In this document: positions 57,601 to 64,000 of the stretch, piece after piece
How the letters are laid out: each line of letters opens with the position of its first letter
How positions within the stretch are numbered: the first letter of the stretch is position 1
NCBI RefSeq assembly: GCF_903944925.1
Contig: NZ_CAJATU010000123.1
Coordinates: forward strand, 62,001-126,000
DNA from: an uncultured Rhodopila sp.
GTDB taxonomy: Bacteria > Pseudomonadota > Alphaproteobacteria > Acetobacterales > Acetobacteraceae
Length of the DNA: 64,000 bases
Reading direction: 5' to 3'
Notes under the pieces: generated by a model
What the model was told of the DNA's origin: nothing
What the model saw: the letters and a program-made list of their open reading frames with translations, nothing else
Databases searched by the model: none
Translations under genes and position numbers: made by a program

Positions 57601-60600
57601 GGAGCCAGCCCGACCATTATGCTTTCCGAATATGACCCGGAAGGCCGATCGGCTCGGCTGGTCAGTCAGAACGCCGCCGACCACACGGCGTGGGCGGTCC
57701 ACGCGCAGGCGTTTTTCTACAGCAACGACGGCGCCGCGCCGGAACGGCTTGATCTCCCGGGACTTCGGGCGGCGCTGCCGATCGGCGTCAGGCCGGACGA
57801 TCTTTACGCCGACCTGGCGGCGCGCGGCCTGAACTATGGCCCGCGCTTCCAGACGATCACCGCGCTGCAGCGCGGCGATGGACAGGTGCTGGCGCGGATC
57901 GAGGCCACGGCGGCTTTCGCGGACGAACCGCTGCAATACCGGATGCATCCGACGCTGCTGGACGGCTGCTTCCAGGCGCTGATCGCCGCCATCGGCGGCG
58001 GCGATGCGCAACCCGGGTTCGTGCCCGTCGGCATTCAGGAACTCCGTCTGAACCGGGAATTCCCCGCCACGGTCTGGTGCCACGGCTGGGTGACCGAGTC
58101 GTCGGCGCGTTTCGTGCGCTGCGACTTCACCGTCTGCGACGAGCTGGGCATGGTGGTCGCGGAGATCGTCGGCCTGTCCTGCCAGGCCATCGCGGGCAGC
58201 GGGTTCGGCGCGGCGGACGAGCATCTCGCCAGCCGGGGCTATGAATACCAATGGGTGGAGCAGGCCGCCACGGGCCACGCCTCTCGCACCGGCCGCTGGC
58301 TGCTCATCGGCGACCAGGACGACATAGCGGACGAGCTGCCACTGGCGCTGCGGCTGCTGGGCGTGTCCGATGTCCTGAGCGTCCCGGCCGGAACCCATCT
58401 GGGCGAGCTCGATGGCCGGGTCATTCTGACTCCGCCGGACATGGGCTTCACCCCGGTTCCCCGGATACTCGACGGCATCGACGGCATCGCTGTCATACCC
58501 GGCGGGTCCGCGGCGCAAGACCCGACGGGGATCAACGCCGGCCTGGACGTGCTCGCGGTGCTGCAAAGCCTGGCACGGATCAAGGCGGCCTCGCCCCGTG
58601 TGTACATTGTGACCCGGGGCGCCCACCAGGCAACGCCGCAGGATCGGAGCGTCGATCCCGCCGCCGCCACGCTGATTGGTCTGACCCGGGTCGCCTTCAA
58701 TGAGCTTGGCGATCTGCGTTGCTCCAGCATCGACCTCGGCTTGGTCAGCCATGATGGCGAGGCCGCCATGCTGGCCGCCGAACTGACCGCCGACACGATC
58801 GAGGACGAGGTGGCGTTGCGCGAGCAAGGCCGGTTCGTCAGCCACCTCGGGCGCAGCGACCTGCTGGCCGCGCCGTCGATTGCCGACATCGGCATGGGCG
58901 GCGAAGCGGGGTTCGTGCTGGCATCGCCGGCCAAGCGTGGCGACACGCCGGTGTTCGACCAGTTGGTGCCGCCCACTCCCTGGCGGGGTGAAATCCTGGT
59001 CCGCGTCCACGCTGCGGCGGGCGCGCCCCGTGCACGAGCCGGTGGCGCGGACACGGACGCTTGGTCGCCGGCAACCTTGCTGCTGGGCGAAGTCGCGGCG
59101 TCCGGACCCGACACGCCGCTCCCGGCCGGTTCGTTCGTGGCGGGCTACGCGGCGGGTCCCCTGGCCAGCCATGCGATCATGACCGTCGAAGCGGCGGTCC
59201 CGGTGGTGCTGCCGGCCGGCATGACGGCCGCAACCGCCGCGGCGACGCTCGACCAGCGGGCACGGGCCAATCTGGCGGTGGAAACCGCGGGCATCGGGCC
59301 CCACTCGACGGTCCTCGTATACGCGGACCACGCCGGAATCGCGGTCAGCCTGGCGGCCATGGCGCGCGGCGCCACGGTCATTGCAATGAACGCACCGGGC
59401 CTGGGCACTGAGGCTTCCCGTTTCGGCGCCAGGGCGGTGGTTTCCACTACGGCCGAAATGACCGCGGCGGTGCGCCGGCTCACCGGCGGTGCCGGCGTGA
59501 CCATGCTTGCCGCACCGCTGGCGTCATGGGCGCTGACGCATGACTTCGGCACGCTCGCCGAAGGCGGCTTCCTGCTCGACACCGCGTCGGAACCGTCAAC
59601 GCCTCGTTTGCCGGACGGACATCAAGTCGGCGCCGTCATGAACATGGCCAGCGCGGTCAGAGCAGCGCATGCGCGCGGCGCGCTGCTGCGGCATCTGGCG
59701 GCAGCGGCGACGCAACTGGCGGCGGAGCCGATACCGGCGACTCCGCAGCCGGCGGTGCTGGCGGGAAAGCTCGGTTCGGCCACCTCCGATGCCGCGATCA
59801 TCCTGCATGACCCGGAAGCGGCAGTCACGGTCCGGCGGCTGGAAATTCTGCCCGTGAACGGCGAGGGCACCTATCTGATCACCGGCGGCTTCGGCGGCTT
59901 CGGCACCGAGGTTGCCCGTTGGCTGGTTCGTAACGGGGCGCGCCATGTCGCCCTGCTCGGACGGCGCGGCGCGGCCGGCGCGGACTCGATGGCGCTGGTG
60001 CGGGAGCTCGAGGACTCGGGCGCCCGGATCGCAGCGCTCGCCTGCGACATCGGCGACGCCGCGGACCTGCGGGCGGCCCTGGCCGGGCTCGCGGAGACCA
60101 TGCCGCCCTTGCGTGGCGTGATCCATTCCGCTGCCGTGCTTGTGGATGCCCCGCTCGTGGACCTGACGCAGAGGGACTTCCGCCGCGTCATGACCGCAAA
60201 AGCCCTCGGCGCCTGGAACCTGCATACTGGAACCTCCGGGCTGGAGCTGGACTTCTTTGTTCTGTTCTCCTCGATTTCCTGCCTTGTGGGGAACAGCGGC
60301 CAGACCAACTACGCCGCGGCCAATAGCTACCTCGACGCCCTGGCCGCGCATCGCCGATCGCTGGGTCTGCCGGGGACCAGTCTCAACTGGGGCGCCATCG
60401 CCGATGTCGGGCTGGTCAGCCGCAGCGCGATCTTGCAGAAGCACCTGGAATACACCGGGTTGATCGGGATGCCGGTCGCCGATGCCCTGACCGCTTTGGC
60501 CCGGGTCATGGCGAAGGACCTGACGCAGTTCTGCTACGCCGAAGCGGACTGGCAGCAATGGGCCCGGCATGAGCCGACAGGCGGCAAGTCGCCGCGCTTC

Positions 60601-60954
60601 GCCGAACTCGTCGGTGCCGCGAACGAAGGCGCCGATGGTTCTGCCGCGGAACGCTTCCGCCGCCAGATGGCGGAGCTGGCCCCGGCCGACAGGACTGCCG
60701 TCCTGGCCTATACCTTCGCTGAAATCTTCAGTCCTGAACTACGTATCCCGGCCGAGGGGATCGACATCAACCGTCCGTTCAACCGGCTTGGCATCGACTC
60801 GCTGATGGCCGTCGGACTGCAACTGAGCGTCGAGGCGGCGGTTGGCGTCAGGGTATCGGCGTTCGAACTCGTCGGCGATGGCTCGCTGCACGAACTGGCG
60901 CAGAAATGCCTGGCCCAGATGGACCTGCCGGCCGTCGAAATGAAGGCGGCCTGA
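54649..60954 (+). CDS. Modular type I polyketide synthase (KS-AT-DH-ER(degenerate)-KR-ACP)
   Basis: The protein has 2101 residues. KS ~8-435: Cys181 in 'DTACSSSL', His316 in 'EAHGTGTP', His357 in 'KSNIGHLEA'. AT ~555-870: Ser642 in 'GHSVGE' and His745 in 'VPYHSPMM'; the VPYH motif is neither classic malonyl HAFH nor methylmalonyl YASH. DH ~905-1190: His940 in 'LPDHRIDD' and Asp1105 in 'LLDGCFQAL'. A further region (~1420-1720) resembles an enoyl reductase but lacks the GGVG nucleotide loop. KR ~1740-1920: 'TGGFGGFG' and Tyr1888 in 'QTNYAAANSYLD'; 'VLVDAP' at the LDD position hints at B-type. ACP ~2010-2095: Ser2051 in 'GIDSL'. There is no thioesterase or reductase; release is presumably done by the alpha-oxoamine synthase encoded 41 bp downstream. 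The product is unknown. Confidence 0.95.
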   Translation: MTASNQEPIAILGAGCRFPGGISNLEAFWNALVARIDAITEVPADRWNMARFRSGSKAARGKMYIAKGGFLDQPLDEMDAGFFGISPREAEVLDPQQRLLLEVAWEAMENAGLDVHALAGSRTGVFIGGFTLDHMLSQMGAASREHIGQHTAVGSTMTMLSNRLSHAFDFRGPSITMDTACSSSLVALHQACQALWTGQCTAALAGGVNVMLRPEMPIAMCKGGFLAADSHCKSFDARADGYARGEGAGIIVLKRLSDAIRDEDPVLAVIHATGVNQDGRTNGITVPNGASQEALMREVCAAAGMQPRQIAYVEAHGTGTPVGDPIEAAAIGAVYGAGRVAGDTPCVIGSVKSNIGHLEAASGMAGIMKSILCLIHNAIPPLGTLETPNPAIPFDRLGLRLADRMLPLGDAGKAAVIGVNSFGYGGTNAHILLGSALKQNTDEQERPAAADPTEVSLPMLPMSAESDAGLRAVARSFADMLADPTCPGLENVIYSAGARRTHLTHRLAVTGRDRQSILGKLRMFLEGSQSGVQGGEVHLGKAPAHRGRGTVFVYTGMGPQWWAMGQTLYRTEPVYQQAAEEIDRVFQSVSGFSILAEMLRPETESRITETRFAQPANFLLQVALTRLLASVGIVPDAIVGHSVGEVSSAYAAGVLTLREAALVSFHRSRLQATTAGTGKMLAVGLSDDIVVPLLDGYAGRVSIAAINSPSSVTLAGDAECLAELAEVFTGEGVFNRMLDVEVPYHSPMMEPLQDELLACLEKLRPLSPVLPLYSTVTGERVTGIAYDAPYWYANVRQPVYFAHAVRALIADGFNTFLEVGPHPVLSASLRELFSEARIEGQAIETLRRLKPEGQNAAAASVALFMAGAKIDWRARCAGGAFVPLPNYPWQREKLWTEARDAREDRLGGLGDTLLGNRLGTSLPAWRTEFTENNTPWLPDHRIDDLVVVPAAAYLETFLRLHEETVGGSGAVLRRISFSQALIAQGASPTIMLSEYDPEGRSARLVSQNAADHTAWAVHAQAFFYSNDGAAPERLDLPGLRAALPIGVRPDDLYADLAARGLNYGPRFQTITALQRGDGQVLARIEATAAFADEPLQYRMHPTLLDGCFQALIAAIGGGDAQPGFVPVGIQELRLNREFPATVWCHGWVTESSARFVRCDFTVCDELGMVVAEIVGLSCQAIAGSGFGAADEHLASRGYEYQWVEQAATGHASRTGRWLLIGDQDDIADELPLALRLLGVSDVLSVPAGTHLGELDGRVILTPPDMGFTPVPRILDGIDGIAVIPGGSAAQDPTGINAGLDVLAVLQSLARIKAASPRVYIVTRGAHQATPQDRSVDPAAATLIGLTRVAFNELGDLRCSSIDLGLVSHDGEAAMLAAELTADTIEDEVALREQGRFVSHLGRSDLLAAPSIADIGMGGEAGFVLASPAKRGDTPVFDQLVPPTPWRGEILVRVHAAAGAPRARAGGADTDAWSPATLLLGEVAASGPDTPLPAGSFVAGYAAGPLASHAIMTVEAAVPVVLPAGMTAATAAATLDQRARANLAVETAGIGPHSTVLVYADHAGIAVSLAAMARGATVIAMNAPGLGTEASRFGARAVVSTTAEMTAAVRRLTGGAGVTMLAAPLASWALTHDFGTLAEGGFLLDTASEPSTPRLPDGHQVGAVMNMASAVRAAHARGALLRHLAAAATQLAAEPIPATPQPAVLAGKLGSATSDAAIILHDPEAAVTVRRLEILPVNGEGTYLITGGFGGFGTEVARWLVRNGARHVALLGRRGAAGADSMALVRELEDSGARIAALACDIGDAADLRAALAGLAETMPPLRGVIHSAAVLVDAPLVDLTQRDFRRVMTAKALGAWNLHTGTSGLELDFFVLFSSISCLVGNSGQTNYAAANSYLDALAAHRRSLGLPGTSLNWGAIADVGLVSRSAILQKHLEYTGLIGMPVADALTALARVMAKDLTQFCYAEADWQQWARHEPTGGKSPRFAELVGAANEGADGSAAERFRRQMAELAPADRTAVLAYTFAEIFSPELRIPAEGIDINRPFNRLGIDSLMAVGLQLSVEAAVGVRVSAFELVGDGSLHELAQKCLAQMDLPAVEMKAA

Positions 60955-60995
60955 CAATCTTCCACGCGACAACCCGATTAAACATGGAGACAACG

Positions 60996-62414
60996 ATGTC
61001 CGCTTCCCGCGCGCTCTCGGATACCACTGTTGACGCAAAACGTTTGCTTGCCAAGGGACTGGCCGCCCGGTTGCGCCCCAACGGCACCACTGCGGCCCCC
61101 GGTTCCGCCCCGGCCATGGCCACCCCGAACCGCACCGCATCGATAGCGGATCTGCCGGACGAGGTTTGGGACGTCCGCCAGTTCCCGGAACGCAAGGTCA
61201 TGGAGGACATGGGGCGCTACTTCGAGGCCCATGGCGTCAAGAACCACTATTTCTGCCGCCACACCGACGTCAGCCGCGAAGTCATGACGGTGGAAGGCAA
61301 CGAATGCCTCAATTACTCCGGCTATAACTATCTCGGTATCGGCGGCGACCCGCGAATCGCCAACGCGGTGAAATCGGCGGTGGATCAGTATGGCGCGTCC
61401 GCCTCAGCGAGCCGCATCGTCGCCGGCAATACCGATTTGCACGAGACGCTGGAAGCCGAAATGGCTGAGTTCCTGGGCGCCGAGGCCTGTGTCGTTTCCG
61501 TCGGCGGCTACCAGACCAACGTGACGACGATCGGATACCTGTGCGACCGGAGCGACCTGATCCTGCACGACGAGCTGGTGCATAACAGCATCATGACCGG
61601 CTGCGTTCTGTCGGGGGCGCGGCGGGTGCCTTTCCCGCACAACGATTACGCCGCGCTCGAGAGCCTGTTGCGGGAAAACCGCATGAACCACCGGCGCGTC
61701 CTGATCATCACCGAGGGCGTCTACAGCATGGACGGCGACATTCCCGACATCGCCCGGCTGGTGCAGTTGAAAAAAGAGTACAAGGCGCTGCTGATGGTCG
61801 ATGAGGCGCATTCGCTCGGTGTCATCGGTGCCACCGGCCGGGGGGTTGTCGAGCATTTCAATCTGCCGCCCGGCGATGTCGACATCCTCATGGGCACGCT
61901 CAGCAAGACCTTCGCCAGTTGCGGCGGCTTCATCGCCGGGCGGCGGGAACTGATCGATATCCTGAAGTATTTCGCGCCGGGCCTGGTGCTGTACAGCGCG
62001 GGCATATCGCCGGTAAGCACCGCCGCCGCGCTCGCCGCGCTGCGGGTGCTGCGGCAGGAACCCGAGCGGGCGGAACGGCTGCGTGAAAACGCTCGGTTTT
62101 TCATCGAGCGGGCGCGCGCCGCCGGGCTGGACACCGGCCTTTCCGACGGCTCCGCGGTCGTTCCGGTCGTGCTGCATGACGACGACTTGGCCTTGCGGGT
62201 GGTCGACCAGTTGATGGAACACGACGCGATCTGCGTGCACGCGATGCTTTATCCGTCGGTGCCCAAGGGCGCTGCCCGGCTGCGGTTTTTCCTCAGCTCG
62301 GCGCACAGCCGGGAGCAGCTCGCCTACACCGTTGATCGTCTTGCCGCGCGGGTCGCCGGACGCGAGGTCCAAACCTTGGTCCCGGCGTCGCGTCTGCCGC
62401 GCGTCGGCGGCTGA
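60996..62414 (+). CDS. PLP-dependent alpha-oxoamine synthase (KBL/BioF/SPT-like)
   Basis: The protein has 472 residues from ATG 60996, chosen because GGAGA lies 5 nt upstream; ATG 60984 is a possible alternative. The fold type I PLP features are the lysine in 'GTLSKTFASCGG' (Lys304), 'MVDEAHSLGVIG', 'LILHDELVHNSI' and 'YSGYNYLGIGGDPR'. The family decarboxylates an amino acid and condenses it with an acyl-CoA or acyl-ACP, giving an alpha-aminoketone (as in BioF, serine palmitoyltransferase and PigH). An N-terminal extension of about 50 residues precedes the catalytic domain. Lying directly after a PKS that lacks a release domain, it most likely offloads the polyketide from the ACP. The amino-acid partner is unknown. 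Confidence 0.93.
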   Translation: MSASRALSDTTVDAKRLLAKGLAARLRPNGTTAAPGSAPAMATPNRTASIADLPDEVWDVRQFPERKVMEDMGRYFEAHGVKNHYFCRHTDVSREVMTVEGNECLNYSGYNYLGIGGDPRIANAVKSAVDQYGASASASRIVAGNTDLHETLEAEMAEFLGAEACVVSVGGYQTNVTTIGYLCDRSDLILHDELVHNSIMTGCVLSGARRVPFPHNDYAALESLLRENRMNHRRVLIITEGVYSMDGDIPDIARLVQLKKEYKALLMVDEAHSLGVIGATGRGVVEHFNLPPGDVDILMGTLSKTFASCGGFIAGRRELIDILKYFAPGLVLYSAGISPVSTAAALAALRVLRQEPERAERLRENARFFIERARAAGLDTGLSDGSAVVPVVLHDDDLALRVVDQLMEHDAICVHAMLYPSVPKGAARLRFFLSSAHSREQLAYTVDRLAARVAGREVQTLVPASRLPRVGG

Positions 62415-62445
62415 TCGTCCGGCGAAGACGGGACAGCGAAACGGG

Positions 62446-62463
62446 CCCGGGATTTATTCCGGG
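62446..62463 (+). terminator. Hairpin after the alpha-oxoamine synthase gene
   Basis: CCCGG..CCGGG, extendable by G-T and A-T pairs, has a TTTA loop and lies about 30 bp after the stop. There is no U-tract. The loop resembles the REP-like elements (GGATTTATTCC), so it may be a REP remnant rather than a terminator. Confidence 0.35.
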
Positions 62464-62476
62464 TTTCCGCCAAAGG

Positions 62477-62492
62477 TGTGAAGTACCCCACA
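62477..62492 (+). promoter_or_regulatory. CRP-like palindrome upstream of the carrier-cyclase gene
   Basis: TGTGA-AGTACC-CCACA differs from the TGTGA-N6-TCACA consensus at one position. It shares about 19 of 25 aligned bases with the site at 54545. It ends 112 bp before ATG 62605, suggesting a second promoter inside the cluster under the same regulator. Confidence 0.5.
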
Positions 62493-62604
62493 TCCGGCAC
62501 GCGGAAGATCACGCAAAAAGGGTCCGACGCCAAGACTATTCCATCCTCGGACGGGCGGTTCATCCGGCACCGGCGTTCAAAGATCGATCAAGGAGGGCAA
62601 CACG

Positions 62605-63324
62605 ATGATCATGGAAAAGCTCGACTACCTGTTGCGCGCGCTGGATGTCGAAGGCACCTCGCCCAACTTGCTGCTGGAAGCCGATCTCGGCCTGGATTTT
62701 CATGAGCGCCAGTGCCTGCGCGAGGATCTGGAAGACGATCTGCAGGTCGTAATCGCCGATGATGATCTGAAGAACGACATGACCGTACTGGAGTTTGCCG
62801 GGCTGTTGTCCCGCAAATCGATGACCCTTCCCGGAATCGATAATTTCGGCGGCAAGCTGGTGGAGGACGCCGTCATCTTCGCGGTGCCGGAGATCGTCAA
62901 CAGCATCCTTCTGGATATCGACGCCTGGCCGAAACTGATGCCGCATGTGCGCAATGTCAGGACAACCTACGATGACGGCACATACCAGGAGTTCACGATG
63001 GACGCCGGCGGTGCCGGGGGTAATTTTGTGCCAGTGCGATCGGTGCGCCGGAGCGAGCCCGGGCACATAGCCTATTTCCTGCCCGTGCCGCCGCCTTTCC
63101 TCAAGCATTGCTGTGGCGACTGGTTCATCCGCTCGCTCGGCCGAGGTGCGACGCATCTGACGATCGTCTTGCGTTGGACCTTGACTACGGGCGGGCAGGA
63201 GGCGTTGGACGGTTCCGCACGGGCCGAGGCACTGCTCGGTGAATGGGCCAAGGTTGCGCTCGCTGCGGTGAAGTCGGCGCTGGAAGAGAACGTGCGGTTC
63301 TCCGAAATCGGGCAGGCGGCGTAA
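62605..63324 (+). CDS. Serine-less carrier-protein-like domain fused to a START/SRPBCC cyclase-like domain
   Basis: The protein has 239 residues with a strong AGGAGGG Shine-Dalgarno 7 nt before ATG. Residues ~1-75 follow the acyl carrier protein pattern ('LLLEADLGLDFHERQCLREDLEDDL', 'TVLEFAGLL'). At the DSL site the phosphopantetheine serine is Phe32 (DFH), so the domain cannot be a normal carrier. Residues ~85-235 resemble the START/SRPBCC fold of polyketide aromatases/cyclases and coenzyme Q-binding proteins ('VPEIVNSILLDIDAWPKLMPHVRNVR', 'HLTIVLRWTLTTGG'). The likely role is to bind and cyclise or chaperone the chain from the PKS or oxoamine synthase. This is inference; the fold assignment is moderately secure. 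Confidence 0.75.
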   Translation: MIMEKLDYLLRALDVEGTSPNLLLEADLGLDFHERQCLREDLEDDLQVVIADDDLKNDMTVLEFAGLLSRKSMTLPGIDNFGGKLVEDAVIFAVPEIVNSILLDIDAWPKLMPHVRNVRTTYDDGTYQEFTMDAGGAGGNFVPVRSVRRSEPGHIAYFLPVPPPFLKHCCGDWFIRSLGRGATHLTIVLRWTLTTGGQEALDGSARAEALLGEWAKVALAAVKSALEENVRFSEIGQAA

Positions 63325-63373
63325 CGTTCTTTCGGGGACCGCCCGGACCATCCCCACGCCAGGACCTCATGTC

Positions 63374-63823
63374 ATGATCACCATCGCCGTCGAACGTACC
63401 GCACCTGTCACACCACGATCCTTGATCGACCGGATCTGGTCGGGCGTGGAATGGCGGCTGGCCCGCTCGGGGGTCGAGGCGTTGGCCATCGATTACGACG
63501 ACGGGTTCCATCAATCGGTCCAGGTCTGTGTCGGCTGGCGAACCGGCCACCTGGCCATGTCGGTCATGCGGTATCGCGAAAGCATGTCCCGCATCAGCTA
63601 TTTCTACTCCCGGCCGCCCAACGGCGTGGCGAAACAAACCGGCCTGTGGGAGGCCCGTCCAGCCGGCGGCGGGTGCCGCCTTTTGCTGATGCGAACCATG
63701 GAACTGGTGCGCGGATCGGGGGAAACCGACTCGTTGTTCAGGCAACGGGAGACGGCGCACGGCGAAATGCTGCGCCAGCATTTGGGGCTGACTCTCGACG
63801 TCGTCGCCGAAGGACAGGGCTGA
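63374..63823 (+). CDS. Small SRPBCC-like protein
   Basis: The protein has 149 residues and starts 49 bp after the carrier-cyclase gene. 'LIDRIWSGVEWRLARSG', 'FHQSVQVCVGWRTGHLAMSVMRYRE' and the C-terminal helix 'ETAHGEMLRQHLGLTLDVV' fit a helix-grip (SRPBCC) fold, but similarity is weak and no catalytic residue can be named. Its place directly before the Rossmann gene suggests a second cyclase or ligand-binding partner in the same pathway. Confidence 0.6.
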   Translation: MITIAVERTAPVTPRSLIDRIWSGVEWRLARSGVEALAIDYDDGFHQSVQVCVGWRTGHLAMSVMRYRESMSRISYFYSRPPNGVAKQTGLWEARPAGGGCRLLLMRTMELVRGSGETDSLFRQRETAHGEMLRQHLGLTLDVVAEGQG

Positions 63824-63828
63824 CAGCC

Positions 63829-64000
63829 ATGAGCGGTCTCGCACCAACCTCTCCCGCTGCCCCGGCCGCCGCGCCGCTCGTGCTGATCCTCGGCGCGACC
63901 GGTTCGGCCGGGCATGCGGCCGCCGGCGCGTTCCTCGCCAATGGCTGGCGGGTGCGGGCGATGCACCGCACGCTGGACCAGCCAGCCTGCGGACTGGAAT
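63829..64000 (+). CDS. NAD(P)-dependent epimerase/dehydratase-like protein (3' end outside the window)
   Basis: Only the first 57 residues are visible. After a short Ala/Pro-rich leader comes a Rossmann start 'LVLILGATGSAGHAAAGAFL' with 'GWRVRAMHR', the GxxGxxG-type dinucleotide motif of extended SDR or NmrA-like reductases. It begins five bases after the preceding stop, so it belongs to the same transcript. In bacterial ceramide pathways a similar protein (CerR) reduces the oxoamine synthase product, so a ketoreductase role here is possible but unproven. Confidence 0.75.
   Translation, partial: MSGLAPTSPAAPAAAPLVLILGATGSAGHAAAGAFLANGWRVRAMHRTLDQPACGLE

Overview
The window is GC-rich throughout, with strong Shine-Dalgarno sites and tightly packed genes. 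An assimilatory nitrate operon, a form II CoxL-like protein, an IlvD/Edd sugar-acid dehydratase, very large surface proteins and REP-like palindromes suggest an alphaproteobacterium, probably Acetobacteraceae/Rhodospirillales. This placement is inferred from gene content only, not from a phylogeny.

Bases 1-28353 are a single reading frame of 9450 visible codons. It encodes the C-terminal part of a giant, almost cysteine-free, repeat-built exoprotein whose start lies upstream of the window. It carries beta-helix-like repeats, several tandem arrays, four von Willebrand type D-like domains and Calx-beta-like segments. No outer-membrane barrel is visible at its C-terminus. A convergent gene (28492-29694) encodes a twin CBM60-like protein.

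Bases 29900-35600 hold housekeeping and orphan genes: an FmdB-type zinc ribbon, an orphan molybdopterin hydroxylase large subunit, uvrC, a decayed TPR-sulfotransferase gene and tRNA-Thr(UGU). Bases 35633-42249 (minus strand) form a nitrate assimilation operon: transporter, nitrate reductase, an unrecognised 115-aa protein, nirB and nirD. Bases 42550-54348 carry a PEP-CTERM GDSL esterase, a DegP-like protease, an ilvD-family/osmC pair, a class A acid phosphatase, a DUF1499-ABC exporter-M3 peptidase operon and an amidase.

Bases 54545-64000 (running off the end) are the most unusual part, a compact biosynthetic cluster. It encodes a type I polyketide synthase (KS-AT-DH-degenerate ER-KR-ACP, no thioesterase) and a PLP-dependent alpha-oxoamine synthase. 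These are followed by a carrier-protein-like domain that has lost its phosphopantetheine serine and is fused to a START/SRPBCC cyclase-like domain, a second small SRPBCC-like protein, and the start of a Rossmann-fold epimerase/reductase. The logic suggests a polyketide chain released by decarboxylative condensation with an amino acid and then cyclised or reduced, giving an aminoketone, pyrrole-like or sphingoid-like product. Two related CRP-like palindromes (TGTGA-N6-TCACA and a one-mismatch copy) precede the PKS and the carrier-cyclase fusion, suggesting shared control.

Three copies of a REP-like palindromic element lie between genes at about 38.5, 45.3 and 52.8 kb.
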